A stretch of 64,000 nt of DNA from Terrimonas ginsenosidimutans (GCF_022012415.1 NZ_JAKLTR010000022.1:1-64000), one strand, 5' to 3'. Counted from the stretch's first letter, positions 18,225 to 27,466 are shown. The notes: generated by a model from the letters alone, not told the origin. Made by a program: numbers and translations.

Positions 18225-18647
18225 ATGAAAGTGAATCCTTATCTCATTTTTGACGGGAATGCAGAAGATGCTTTTAACTTTTACAAGTCAGTATTCGGCG
18301 GAGAGTTTTCTTCGGTGAACCGTATGGGCGAAGCGCCGGGAACGGAGAACGAGTCTGAGGAGGTGAAAAATCGGCTTATGCACATTTCCCTGCCGCTTTC
18401 CGAAACTGTTACCCTGATGGCATCCGATTGCGGACCGGGCATGGGTGAGGGATTTCTTATCGGGAATAATGTAAATATTTCCATTCATCCTGCCAGCCGC
18501 GAAGAAGCGGATCGTTTATTCAATGGCCTGTCAGCAGGAGGGAAGGTTGAAATGCCCATGGCTGATATGTTCTGGGGAGATTATTTCGGAAGCTTTACTG
18601 ACAAATTTGGGGTGAACTGGATGGTGAACTATTCGAAGCATTTTTAA
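18225..18647 (+). CDS. VOC family protein (PhnB/glyoxalase-like)
   Basis: A 140-residue vicinal-oxygen-chelate fold protein of the PhnB/YdcR-like group: it opens with NPYLIFDGNAEDAFNFYKSVFGG, has LMHISLPLS and MASDCGPG in the middle, and ends MADMFWGDYFGSFTDKFGVNWM. Members are often small dimeric proteins of unknown substrate. Full length. It stands alone, with TACTTTG resembling a -7 element around 18172-18178. No link to neighbours is evident. Confidence 0.9.
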   Translation: MKVNPYLIFDGNAEDAFNFYKSVFGGEFSSVNRMGEAPGTENESEEVKNRLMHISLPLSETVTLMASDCGPGMGEGFLIGNNVNISIHPASREEADRLFNGLSAGGKVEMPMADMFWGDYFGSFTDKFGVNWMVNYSKHF

Positions 18648-18688
18648 GAAGGCTGTCAGGGGGAGTTGTGACATTGCTAAAGAAAGGA

Positions 18689-18730
18689 AGGCAGGTTCCG
18701 GCCTGCCTGCTTAGGCGTAAGGCGGGAACC
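18689..18730. repeat. Overlapping alternative hairpins downstream of the VOC gene
   Basis: Hairpin 1 pairs AGGCAGG (18689-18695) with CCTGCCT (18702-18708). Hairpin 2 pairs GGTTCCGGCCT (18694-18704) with AGGCGGGAACC (18720-18730), one mismatch. They share bases, so only one can form at a time. No T-run follows either, so a simple terminator is not obvious. Confidence 0.6.
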
Positions 18731-18855
18731 ATTTTATGTACCTGCAATGAAAGGGACGTTGGTTACTACGGGGCCAGGATAGGATGACACTACTTTGTAT
18801 GTATAGCGACAGTATAGATAGAGTGAATATGTGTCTCTTGAAAGTCTCGTTAAGT

Positions 18856-18937
18856 TCAGGACAACATCAGGCTAACATCAGGGCAACTTCAGGCAGATAT
18901 CAGGGCAATTTCAGGCAAATATCAGAGATTCTTCAGC
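18856..18937 (+). repeat. 11-bp tandem repeat array, consensus TCAGGCnAACA
   Basis: Seven consecutive 11-base units, each starting TCAG (for example TCAGGACAACA, TCAGGCTAACA, TCAGGGCAACT, TCAGGCAAATA), followed by a partial eighth. The period is strictly 11 with no indels, close to one DNA turn. It lies in the 438-base gap 18648-19085, which otherwise holds only the hairpins at 18689-18730. Since 11 is not a multiple of 3, it is not a peptide repeat. Confidence 0.85.
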
Positions 18938-19085
18938 CGCGAATACAAAGACCTATCTGAATTGTATAAACCTACTGTAATATACAAAACATAGCTGATG
19001 ATGGCTTAGCAACAGCCCTTAAGATAGTCATTGATGCAATCGTCAGGCATCGGGGTGAGTCCTGGAAGCTTATTTCCCCGATCAG

Positions 19086-19394
19086 CTATGAGACCGCCTC
19101 TATCCACCAGTTCCCATCACTGATCAGTTGTGCTGCGGGTATCACAATTACTTCCAGCTGAACTGCCGCGTCATTATGTGCAACTGCGGGGACGGGATCG
19201 CAGTCTACCGATGAATTCGCGGGTTTTATTTTGATATTGTCAGCTTCAACTGCGCAAACTTCATACAGCAAATGCTTGTCCGGCTCGGAGAGGTCCAGTT
19301 CATCCGTTGATAGCCCTCCGAGTGGGTATTGTATAAGTTGGGTGCCGGATCTGAGTATATTGATATCGTGAGTGGTAGTGATTTTTTGATACAT
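19086..19394 (-). CDS. Hypothetical small acidic protein
   Basis: A 102-residue open frame starting MYQKITTTHDINILRSG; a start 8 codons upstream (MFHRETFI) is possible. No signal peptide or membrane helix. The composition is protein-like and acidic, with LSTDELDLSEPDKHLLYEVCAVE in the middle, two cysteines (in YEVCAVEA and SVDCDPVP) and NWWIEAV at the C-terminus. I do not recognise a family. It is isolated: the 11-bp array lies beyond its 3' end and the DUF4249 gene ends 57 bases upstream on the same strand, so it could be the last gene of that transcript. Confidence 0.55.
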   Translation of the reverse strand: MYQKITTTHDINILRSGTQLIQYPLGGLSTDELDLSEPDKHLLYEVCAVEADNIKIKPANSSVDCDPVPAVAHNDAAVQLEVIVIPAAQLISDGNWWIEAVS

Positions 19395-19451
19395 AATGAA
19401 GGTTTCCCTATGAAACACAAGGATCGAACCAAAGAAATTGTTGAGTCCGGT

Positions 19452-20381
19452 TTATCTCACTATATCCTTCTTCATACTAATACTAAACCCGCTGAAACAC
19501 CCCACCACATTTTCTCCATTGATCGTATTCATTAAGGTCACGGGAGTAGAAAAAGGTCCTTCATTATCCCGTGCTTTATCAAAGCTTTCCCAAAAATTAT
19601 ACACTTTCCGTTCTGCGCTTACCAGGAAGTATTCGACAGTATCGCCCACTTCAAATTCCTGGTTTTGGGTCAGCTGGATGTATTGTCCATTGGTAAGGTC
19701 ATCATCGCCTCTTGCGCGGCGGTTTCGTCCCAGGCTTGCCCAGCCGAAATTTCCGCGGTTGGAATAGTACCGCCAGTAATACATTTGTGTGTTGCCGATC
19801 GTATCCGGATCCTGGTAATGCGCCGTGATCCGTGCTTTTAATTTATTCTCGTCTTCCGCATCAATAAAGTGATAACCGCTGGTGATGCTGTCCAGTGTAA
19901 CAGGCTGAAGCAACCCTGTAACGGCTGAATAAGTATTCCCGTCGGCTTCAATTTCCAGCAGATAATATTTTCCTGTCTGACCTTTTAATGCCTGCGACGG
20001 ATTGGTCAGGATCCTTGGATCAAAATAAAGCCCCTGGCGCAAACTGTCTGGTATGCGCGGATCGGTAGTTTCTGATAAAGTGACTTTTGATGCCGGATCC
20101 CATACGTAGGAGCGGCGATCGGTTGCCAGTTCGCCTTCGGTAATGCTCACCCGGGCGCCGGCAACGATCAAACTCCGGAAATCCGGTGAGTAGTAATCCT
20201 GGCTGCGGCTAAGGATCACATAATTATACTCCGGCATCAGGTTATTGATATAGGCTTCCACAACGAGCATCGGCTTTCCGGAAGACAACTTCACGTCGAA
20301 GTCGCGCTCACAGGATAACAGGATCACCGTGCAAAGTAATCCCAGCAGGCTCGTGAACTTTTGATTGATCGGCTTCTTCAT
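19452..20381 (-). CDS. DUF4249 lipoprotein
   Basis: A 309-residue DUF4249 family protein with a lipoprotein signal (GLLCTVILLSCERDF). The family opens, as here, with KPMLVVEAYINN after the lipid Cys and continues as a beta-sandwich. In Bacteroidota DUF4249 genes lie directly after a TonB-dependent receptor, and the protein is probably a surface-exposed partner of that receptor. Here the receptor stop and this start are 2 bases apart. Substrate unknown. Confidence 0.9.
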   Translation of the reverse strand: MKKPINQKFTSLLGLLCTVILLSCERDFDVKLSSGKPMLVVEAYINNLMPEYNYVILSRSQDYYSPDFRSLIVAGARVSITEGELATDRRSYVWDPASKVTLSETTDPRIPDSLRQGLYFDPRILTNPSQALKGQTGKYYLLEIEADGNTYSAVTGLLQPVTLDSITSGYHFIDAEDENKLKARITAHYQDPDTIGNTQMYYWRYYSNRGNFGWASLGRNRRARGDDDLTNGQYIQLTQNQEFEVGDTVEYFLVSAERKVYNFWESFDKARDNEGPFSTPVTLMNTINGENVVGCFSGFSISMKKDIVR

Positions 20382-20383
20382 CT

Positions 20384-22771
20384 TCAGAATTTAAAGTTCC
20401 AGGTTACGCCCGGTATGATTGGAAATAGAAAGACTTTTTTTCCCTGAATGGTCCGTTCGCTGTCGTCTGTGTCCAGGTAAATGAAATAGGGATTATACCG
20501 GTTGTACAGATTATACAGGCTGAAATTCCAGCTGCTTTTAAATCGCTTTTTGCTATCGGGTTTTGGTGTATAGGTAAACGCAATGTCCATTCTGTGATAG
20601 GCGGGCATGCGATAATCATTGATACCGCTGTATTGATTTACGTTGGTAAAGATCGGTGCGCCACGGTAGGTATCATAACCTACATTGTAGGTGAACCTGC
20701 CGACGGGCATGGTAAGTGCATTCCCGGTGCCGTATACAAAGACGCCGGATGCTTCCCATTTTGGCGAAAGCCTGTAATTGGCCACGAGGCTGAGGTCATG
20801 TGTACGGTCGTAACGATAGGGGAAGGCTCTGCCTTCATTCAGGTCAGGAAAAGTCCGTTCGGTGCGGCTGATGGTGTAGCCGATCCAGCCGGTGAACTGT
20901 CCCTGCTTCTTTTGCAGGAATAGTTCGAGACCATACGCTTTGCCTGTTCCAAAGATCATTTCACCTTCGATATTCTGATTCAGTAACAGTTGCGCGCCCG
21001 GTCTGAATTCAAGCTGATTTGACATGGTTTTATAATAGGCTTCGGCACTGAACTCATAAACGCCGTTATTGATATCACGGAAATATCCGAGAGCAACCTG
21101 CGCTGCAATTCCCGGCCTGATGAGCCTGCTGCTGGGCACCCAAAGATCGCTCGGGAATGTAGCGGCGCTGGTGGTGGCCAGGTGCAGGTATTGTACGGTG
21201 CGTGTATAAGAAGCCTTTAAACTGGACGTGGCGTTCAGCCTGTACAGAAGATTAACGCGTGGTTCAGGGTAGTGATATTTTGCAATACTTTCACCCCGTT
21301 CGTAGCGCTGTACTTCACCTGTTGGCACCCCGTCTGCATCATAGATCACCTGTTCTGTCGGACCGACCTGGTTGAAGTAACTGTAACGCAAGCCTGCGAT
21401 GATATTGATCGTAGGAGACACACGGATATCTGTACTGAAATAGGCCGCTGCTTCACGTGCATACTGATCATTCAACTGGGATTTGAATTCCTGTATTCCG
21501 GAAGTGACACCACCTGCACCTGGCCTGAAATTATGCCAGATATACTGAGCGCCCCATTTCCATTTCATAAAGCTCCTTACGTTATATGTCCAGTCGCTCT
21601 TCAGCTGATAATCTTTTAATCCTGAAGCGAAGGCGAATGTAGTAGTGGCATAGGTGATCCTGCTGTCCAGGTTGAATTGATTATAGATCGCAGAGAAATC
21701 ATGTTTCAGTTTTTTGTTGACCTGTTGCTTGAGGCTAAGCCCTACCAGGGTGTTTCCCCAGTTTCCGTTAAAGTAGCGATCGCGGCCATCATTGTCATCA
21801 TTATCGACATAGGAAAAATCATCGGTGCCGTTATAGAAAGTGAGGTCAATGGTGTTGTTCTTATTGATCACATAATCTGCTTTGGCATTGATATCGTAGA
21901 AGTAGTAGCCATTGTCACCGATCCTGCTTTTGGCAACCAGTCGCCCAACCTGGTCGATATAAGTCCGTCTGGCACTGATGATGAAGCCGGAGCGGCCTTT
22001 AACAAGAGGTCCTTCTACTGAAAGGCGTGAAGAGATGAGTCCGATCCCGCCGCTTCCTTTGATCGAATCTTTATTGCCTGATCTTGTTTCAACATTGATC
22101 ACGCTGCTGAGCCTTCCACCGTATTCGGCGGGCATGCCTCCTTTGATCACTTCAATATTGCGGATCGCTTCCCCGTTAAAGATGCTGAAGAACCCGAGCA
22201 GGTGGTTGGGATTGTATACAGGGATACCGTCCAGCAGGATGAGGTTCTGATCAGGACCGCCGCCGCGTACATAAATGCCGGCGCTTGCTTCGCCTCCGCT
22301 TTTAATGCCGGGAAGAAGGGTGATGGTCTTTAACGGATCGATCTCCCCAAGTATCACCGGGAGTTTTTTTAGTTGTTCGATGTTGATGGATTGGACGCTC
22401 ATCTGGTTCTTTACCACGTGCCGGTTTGCGGATACCGTTACATTGCCCAGCATGCTCTGCCTGGTGCGAAGAAGAATTTGCAAAGTTGTATCATTATACA
22501 GGCGTATCTGCCTTGTTTCGTTATAATACCCTACGGCGGAAATGGACAGTGCATAAATTCCGGAAGGAAGATCTACCGCAAGCTGGCCCAGGGAGTCGGT
22601 GGTCAGTTTTTCCTGTTGTAGTTTGACTGTTGCGTAGGGGATGGTATAAGACGAGTCGCCGCTAACGGCGATGTTCAACCGGTGTGTTTGAGCGCTCGCT
22701 TCACAGGTCGTCGCAAACCAACTAATAAAAGCGACCAGAGGGTACAGGTATGTGCGTTTCAGGGCATTCAT
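20384..22771 (-). CDS. TonB-dependent receptor with carboxypeptidase-like N-terminal domain
   Basis: A 795-residue outer-membrane receptor: signal peptide ending CEASAQ, a carboxypeptidase-regulatory-like domain (about 30-115, SGIYALSISAVGY), a plug domain (about 120-240, with GGPDQNLILLDGIPVYNPNHLLGFF and GGMPAEYGGRLSSVINVET), then a beta-barrel ending in WNFKF with a terminal Phe. The short N-terminal domain and length differ from SusC proteins (about 1000 residues), and the DUF4249 partner replaces SusD. Probably imports a small ligand or peptide through the outer membrane. It is the first gene of a two-gene unit. Confidence 0.93.
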   Translation of the reverse strand: MNALKRTYLYPLVAFISWFATTCEASAQTHRLNIAVSGDSSYTIPYATVKLQQEKLTTDSLGQLAVDLPSGIYALSISAVGYYNETRQIRLYNDTTLQILLRTRQSMLGNVTVSANRHVVKNQMSVQSINIEQLKKLPVILGEIDPLKTITLLPGIKSGGEASAGIYVRGGGPDQNLILLDGIPVYNPNHLLGFFSIFNGEAIRNIEVIKGGMPAEYGGRLSSVINVETRSGNKDSIKGSGGIGLISSRLSVEGPLVKGRSGFIISARRTYIDQVGRLVAKSRIGDNGYYFYDINAKADYVINKNNTIDLTFYNGTDDFSYVDNDDNDGRDRYFNGNWGNTLVGLSLKQQVNKKLKHDFSAIYNQFNLDSRITYATTTFAFASGLKDYQLKSDWTYNVRSFMKWKWGAQYIWHNFRPGAGGVTSGIQEFKSQLNDQYAREAAAYFSTDIRVSPTINIIAGLRYSYFNQVGPTEQVIYDADGVPTGEVQRYERGESIAKYHYPEPRVNLLYRLNATSSLKASYTRTVQYLHLATTSAATFPSDLWVPSSRLIRPGIAAQVALGYFRDINNGVYEFSAEAYYKTMSNQLEFRPGAQLLLNQNIEGEMIFGTGKAYGLELFLQKKQGQFTGWIGYTISRTERTFPDLNEGRAFPYRYDRTHDLSLVANYRLSPKWEASGVFVYGTGNALTMPVGRFTYNVGYDTYRGAPIFTNVNQYSGINDYRMPAYHRMDIAFTYTPKPDSKKRFKSSWNFSLYNLYNRYNPYFIYLDTDDSERTIQGKKVFLFPIIPGVTWNFKF

Positions 22772-22930
22772 TCATTCGCAGATTGTCAGTTTTCATTACA
22801 CAACGCGGCAAGGCAGTTGTGATATCCTCAAGATAAGGCAAAACGCGGACTGGGAAAGGGTTTTAGGGAGCTCAGACGGGCAAAATATTTTAATATAGCT
22901 GTCCTGATGCGTGTTGCCTTGTCTGTTAAG

Positions 22931-23056
22931 CTGGCGTAGAAGTAACGCGGCGGACGCGGCGAACCGCGGCGGACGCAGAGAAACAGCCGTGGAAGATATT
23001 GTATTTCGTCGCGCTCGCCGCGGTTCGCCGCGTCCGCCGCGTTACTTTTACGCCAA
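22931..23056. repeat. Intergenic palindrome, CTGGCGTAG family, copy E
   Basis: Left arm CTGGCGTAGAAGTAACGCGG, right arm ending GCGTTACTTTTACGCCAA. The interior is very close to copy C at 12297-12412 (both contain ACAGCCGTGGAA in the loop side), so these two are recent relatives. It sits in the 349-base gap 22772-23120 between the TonB receptor start and the LytTR regulator end. Confidence 0.88.
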
Positions 23057-23120
23057 CCGGAGATTTAGTTGATGGCTGTGCCGGGACACGGACCGGGGGA
23101 ACAGCATTGCGATCAAGCAG

Positions 23121-23822
23121 TTAATTATTTCCCGAGAAACTCTTCACAACCTGCTCTTTATAATTGGGACTGACAGGAATGGTCAGCTGTTCATTCAGTA
23201 CCAGTTCTCCCGCCCTGATAGCCCTGATCTTACTGAGAGACACGATATAAGATTTATGTGTCCGGACAAATTGAGATGGTGGTAGCGTCTCTTCCAGTTT
23301 TTTCATGGTCAGATGCACCAGGTACTGGCGGGATGGAGTAAAGATCTTCATATAATCACGCGACCCTTCGATGTACAGGATATCGGCAAAGGGGATCTTC
23401 AACAGACCTTCTTTTTCTTTCACCATCAGGTGTTCTGCTTCGCCGGATGCGTCTTCTTTAGCTTCCGGTCTTGCTGCGGCTTTTACTTTGTTGACAGCCT
23501 GCAGGAACCGATCATATGAGAATGGCTTTAACAGATAGTCCACTACATTCAATTCATATCCCTGTAAAGCATATTCAGCATAAGCGGTGGTGAAGATCAC
23601 TTTTGGCGGATGAGTAAGTGTTTTCAGGAAGGCCACGCCATTTACCAAAGGCATTTCGATATCAAGAAACATCAGGTCGATGCTGTGTTGTTCCAGTTTT
23701 GAAAATGCTTCCATGGCGTTGCGGCATTTCGCAACAAGTGTCAACCCCTCTGTCTGCAGTATATATTTTTCCAGGATCTGTTGAGCGATCACTTCATCGT
23801 CAGTAATCAGGCATTTGATCAT
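23121..23822 (-). CDS. LytTR-family response regulator
   Basis: A 233-residue response regulator: receiver domain at about 1-120 with the acidic pair in LITDDE and phospho-acceptor Asp54 in MFLDIEMP, then a LytTR DNA-binding domain (about 135-230; YIEGSRDYMKIFT, VRTHKSYIVS). The length is typical. The start overlaps the stop of the upstream kinase gene by 4 bases (ATGA), so the pair is translationally coupled. The direct repeats in the divergent promoter region at 24957-24989 are plausible binding sites. Regulated genes are not known. Confidence 0.95.
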   Translation of the reverse strand: MIKCLITDDEVIAQQILEKYILQTEGLTLVAKCRNAMEAFSKLEQHSIDLMFLDIEMPLVNGVAFLKTLTHPPKVIFTTAYAEYALQGYELNVVDYLLKPFSYDRFLQAVNKVKAAARPEAKEDASGEAEHLMVKEKEGLLKIPFADILYIEGSRDYMKIFTPSRQYLVHLTMKKLEETLPPSQFVRTHKSYIVSLSKIRAIRAGELVLNEQLTIPVSPNYKEQVVKSFSGNN

Positions 23823-24913
23823 TTTGTAAGAGAGATTTTCAGTTTTACAGAATAGGTTGACTGGTCTTCTTCTATTTTCAGGGTATGAGTTCCGGGATAA
23901 TAAAGCGCGAGCCGCTTTTTTACATTTGCGATGCCGACGCCGCCATAAGCAGCCTTTTGCTGAGGCGTTGTCAAAATTATGCTATTGGAAAGATCAAATT
24001 CCAGTTCTTTATCGTGTACGATCAATTTCCCCCTGATATAGCCGCTATCCATCACCCGGTGAGACCCGTGTTTGAAGCTGTTCTCTAAAAAGGGGATCAG
24101 CAGCAGGGGCGCGATCTTATATTGCCCGGGCGCATTATTTTCAACGGAAAATTCAATATCCGCCTGGGGGTAGCGTTTCTTTTCCATCTGCAGGTAATTA
24201 TCCAGGAACTCAAGGTCTTTCTCCAGTTGCACCTTGCTTTGCTGGCAATCATACAGAATATACCGCATCATATCTGACAGCCGGAGAATGTATTCCGGTG
24301 TATCAGGCTCACCGGTAAGGCTCATTCCATAAATACTGTTCAGTGTATTAAAAAGAAAATGGGGGTGAAGCTGGGCTTTCAGTGTTTCCAGCTGCAATAC
24401 GAGGTTGTCTTTTTCCAGCGCATGCTTTTTCTGTTCTGTTTCGAAAGCATAACGGGTGAACATTACGGAAACAAATGCGAGCAGGTCAAACATCGTCTCT
24501 GTTAGTTTATAGCCTCTGAGGCCGACGGAGTGCAGGTACCACTGGTATTGCTTTTCGTAGAAGAGTTGCATCACTTCACTATGATTATTCTGCAGGAAGA
24601 GATAACTCACCAGCAGGTTTGTCCATTTTGCTACGAAAAGAAAATAGAAAAGAGTGAAGAAGAAGAGCCCGATCCTCCATTTCTTTTTCAAAAAGAATGG
24701 TCCGAGCCAACGGTAAAAGGGTATTACATACAGAGTGGTGGCGATGGCGAAAATGATCAGCTCCGGAAACGGGAAGTTTGCGCGCATGCGCGGCAAGTGT
24801 GAGCTTGATGCATAATCTGAGTACTTGAACACGCACACATAGATCAGCCATATGAGCAGTTCATAAAAGGAAATGTAGCGGCTGCCAAAGCCTGTTCTTT
24901 TGATCCAGTTCAT
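23819..24913 (-). CDS. LytS-like membrane sensor histidine kinase
   Basis: A 364-residue kinase of the His_kinase (PF06580-like) group. Four hydrophobic segments lie within residues 17-155, then a short coiled coil (about 157-180) and the phospho-acceptor motif LKAQLHPHFLFNTLN with His185, followed by an HATPase with VENNAPGQ, PFLENSFKHG and GGVGIANVKKRL. No large sensing domain is present. The ATG at 24913 (MNWIKRTG) is preferred; the open frame runs 63 codons further into the divergent promoter, which is unlikely. It overlaps the response regulator gene. Confidence 0.93.
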   Translation of the reverse strand: MNWIKRTGFGSRYISFYELLIWLIYVCVFKYSDYASSSHLPRMRANFPFPELIIFAIATTLYVIPFYRWLGPFFLKKKWRIGLFFFTLFYFLFVAKWTNLLVSYLFLQNNHSEVMQLFYEKQYQWYLHSVGLRGYKLTETMFDLLAFVSVMFTRYAFETEQKKHALEKDNLVLQLETLKAQLHPHFLFNTLNSIYGMSLTGEPDTPEYILRLSDMMRYILYDCQQSKVQLEKDLEFLDNYLQMEKKRYPQADIEFSVENNAPGQYKIAPLLLIPFLENSFKHGSHRVMDSGYIRGKLIVHDKELEFDLSNSIILTTPQQKAAYGGVGIANVKKRLALYYPGTHTLKIEEDQSTYSVKLKISLTK

Positions 24914-24940
24914 ATGCTCAAAACTATTCTTTTCCAGTGG

Positions 24941-25031
24941 TTTCGTCGAAACCGCTTTCGACAAAACAGGGGTTTCATTCGACAAAACAAAGAGTCTGCT
25001 TTTACGACGAAAACAAAACCCGTTTTGACGA
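24941..25031. promoter_or_regulatory. Direct-repeat operator region between kinase and receptor genes
   Basis: Two exact copies of TTCGACAAAACA at 24957-24968 and 24978-24989 are spaced 21 bases start to start. Degenerate copies lie at about 25003-25015 (ACGACGAAAACA) and, inverted, at 25022-25031 (GTTTTGACGA). Pairs of about 9-base half-sites on the same DNA face, two turns apart, are the usual LytTR-domain site architecture. The region separates the divergent kinase and receptor genes. Binding is inferred. Confidence 0.55.
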
Positions 25032-25096
25032 GCAACACTTTTTTTCGGGTTGATGCATTCGTTGCTTTGTTCCATCAACCACAAAAAACACAGACT

Positions 25097-27466
25097 ATGC
25101 AATACGTTAACAAACTCATTCTTCTCCTGGTTTTTTTCCTGGCTGCTAAATCAGGAGCAAACGCGCAAAGCATTTCAGGGATCATTATAGACAGCCTGAG
25201 TGGACATCTGCTCTCGAATGCCACCGTTACGGTAAGCAAGGACGGGACGGAAATCACAACCCTGAACGCCGATAAAGGATCTTTCCGTTTTTCGGGCCTG
25301 GATAGCAGCGCTGCGTATGAAGTAAAGATCCGCTATTCCGGATACCGTATTGAGACGCTAAATCCGGTCAGGCCATCAAATACGGTCCTATCCGTTTACC
25401 TTGTGCGGGAGCAGAAAGAAATGGCCGGAGTGACGGTTTCTTCAGCGAAACCATTCATCCTGCAGAAAAATGACAGGATCACGGTGAACGTATCGCAAAG
25501 TCCGATCGTTGCAGGCGGTAATGCTTATGATGCTGTGAAGAAAGCGCCGGGCGTTACCGATTTTCAGAACCTGCAATTCAGGGGTAAAAACGTGACTGTT
25601 TATATCAATGATAAACCCGCGAGACTTGGCGGTGAAGAACTGAAAAACTATCTCAGCTCGATGCCGGCCAACACAGTGGAGCGCGTGGAAGTGATCCCCA
25701 ACCCTTCAGCGAAATATGAAGCCAATGGCGGTCCTGTGATCAATATCATTCTTGCAAAAAGTAAAGATCTCGGAACGAATGGCATATTGACAACAGGAGC
25801 GGGAGCAGGGCGGTATCCGAGACTGAACAGTGGTTTGTCTGTGAATCATCGTACGGCTGACCTGAACATTTACGGCAGTTATGATCTCCTTCAAAATAAG
25901 ACAAGGAGCGTGATCCGGGCGGATCGTTCTTTCAATCCACTCTTTTCTGTGAGTGACGAACAGCGCTCTTTCGATGAGTTGCAAAGTCATTCAGCAAAAG
26001 CCGGCCTTGATTACACGATCAATAAACGCAGCTCTGCGGGGGTATTGGTAAGAGGTGTATTCACGGATAAAAATAAGTTTAGTAAGAATATGTCTGAAAC
26101 TACAAGGGATTCGTCATCTCTTGTGACGAGTGAAGGACAGAGTGATGTTTCAACTATCGCAACGAATGTGTATTATAAAACAAAGATTGGGAAAACAGGA
26201 GATCTTTCTGTCAATGCAGACTATTTCGACTATGGGAAGACAAGAAAAGATCAGTTCACCACAAGGTATTATGATGCAAAGCAGAGCGAATATGCCGCAC
26301 CTTACAGGCTCCGTGCCAGCGCTCCTGCTGATAACAAGATCGGATCTTTCTCGGCCGATTATCTATTCAGTGCAGGCAAGATCAGGTACGAAGCTGGAGC
26401 AAAGGCGGTGATGACCAGGACGGATAATACGTCGGATTGGGAGAAGAATGCCAATGGCAGTTGGGAGGATGATGTGCAGAGGTCTAACCGGTTCATCTAT
26501 AAAGAAAATGTTTATGCGGCGTATGTTTCTGCATCCGGAAGCAAAGGAAAGTTTGATGTAGAAGCAGGGTTGAGGATGGAGTATACAGATGCGAGCGGTC
26601 ATTCAGTCACGTTAAAACAGGAAAACAGTAATGATTACATCAGCCTGTTTCCGAGTCTTACGGTATCCTTTAACGAGTCAGAAAAACAGCAATACAGTTT
26701 CTCTTATCGCAGGAGGATCGAGAGATTTGGTTTCGATATTGTCAATCCGTTCATTGTTTATCAGAACCAGTATGCATTTTACCAGGGAAATCCTTTTATC
26801 AAACCGTCTTTTTCTGATAATCTCTCATTAGGATGGACTTATGGAAATGAGTGGATGGCTTCGATCGACTATGGACATTTTACAGATGCACTGGCAGAAG
26901 TGTATAAAAAGGCCGGTAATGGGGAAGCGATGATCAGCACCTTTGAGAATATAGCCAGTGCGGATCAGCTTAGCCTGAATGTTTCGTATACAAAGTCGCT
27001 TTTTAACGGTAAGCTGACAACCAGTAATACATTGGGTGGATTATATGCAAAATACAATGCTCCTGCGGGTACGGATCTGAGTAATGCTGCGTTAGCCGTG
27101 TTTTTGAGCAGCAGCAATATGGTATCCATTGGAAAGATATGGAGAGGGGAATTGTCCGCAGCTTATTATTCGCCAATGCAGTTTGGTGCTTATCAGTTCA
27201 GATCGCAGTTCTTTGCTTCGCTTGGATTTTCGCGCACATTGCTGGATAAGAAGGCGACGCTTGGGGTTTCTTTAACTGACATTTTCAACAGTAATAAGCA
27301 GCGGTACAATGTGTCATCTTATGGGGTGCAGTCAGTGAACAAGAGCATGCCAGAGACAAGATTTATCAAATTGAACTTCACGTATAGATTTGGAAATAAG
27401 AATGTGAAAGCCGCAAAAAACCGGCAAACAGGGATCGATGAAATGAAAAAGAGAATGAGCAATTAG
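25097..27466 (+). CDS. Outer-membrane beta-barrel receptor (TonB receptor-like)
   Basis: A 789-residue outer-membrane protein. The ATG at 25097 gives a signal peptide (MQYVNKLILLLVFFLAAKSGANAQ). A carboxypeptidase-regulatory-like domain follows (about 25-105), then a plug-like segment (AYDAVKKAPGVTDFQNLQFRGKNVTVYINDKPARL, with MPANTVERVEVIPNPSAKYEANGGPVINIIL) and a barrel of the OMP_b-brl group ending LNFTYRFGNK. The receptor class is common in Bacteroidota; its ligand is unknown. It is divergent from the LytS/LytTR pair and is the likely regulated gene. The C-terminal Lys-rich tail after the last strand is slightly longer than usual. Confidence 0.9.
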   Translation: MQYVNKLILLLVFFLAAKSGANAQSISGIIIDSLSGHLLSNATVTVSKDGTEITTLNADKGSFRFSGLDSSAAYEVKIRYSGYRIETLNPVRPSNTVLSVYLVREQKEMAGVTVSSAKPFILQKNDRITVNVSQSPIVAGGNAYDAVKKAPGVTDFQNLQFRGKNVTVYINDKPARLGGEELKNYLSSMPANTVERVEVIPNPSAKYEANGGPVINIILAKSKDLGTNGILTTGAGAGRYPRLNSGLSVNHRTADLNIYGSYDLLQNKTRSVIRADRSFNPLFSVSDEQRSFDELQSHSAKAGLDYTINKRSSAGVLVRGVFTDKNKFSKNMSETTRDSSSLVTSEGQSDVSTIATNVYYKTKIGKTGDLSVNADYFDYGKTRKDQFTTRYYDAKQSEYAAPYRLRASAPADNKIGSFSADYLFSAGKIRYEAGAKAVMTRTDNTSDWEKNANGSWEDDVQRSNRFIYKENVYAAYVSASGSKGKFDVEAGLRMEYTDASGHSVTLKQENSNDYISLFPSLTVSFNESEKQQYSFSYRRRIERFGFDIVNPFIVYQNQYAFYQGNPFIKPSFSDNLSLGWTYGNEWMASIDYGHFTDALAEVYKKAGNGEAMISTFENIASADQLSLNVSYTKSLFNGKLTTSNTLGGLYAKYNAPAGTDLSNAALAVFLSSSNMVSIGKIWRGELSAAYYSPMQFGAYQFRSQFFASLGFSRTLLDKKATLGVSLTDIFNSNKQRYNVSSYGVQSVNKSMPETRFIKLNFTYRFGNKNVKAAKNRQTGIDEMKKRMSN

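Noticed and set aside
24914-25096. N-terminal extension of the receptor at 25097 and of the kinase at 24913
   Set aside because: Both frames would run through the shared divergent promoter region with direct repeats; the downstream starts match signal or membrane segments.
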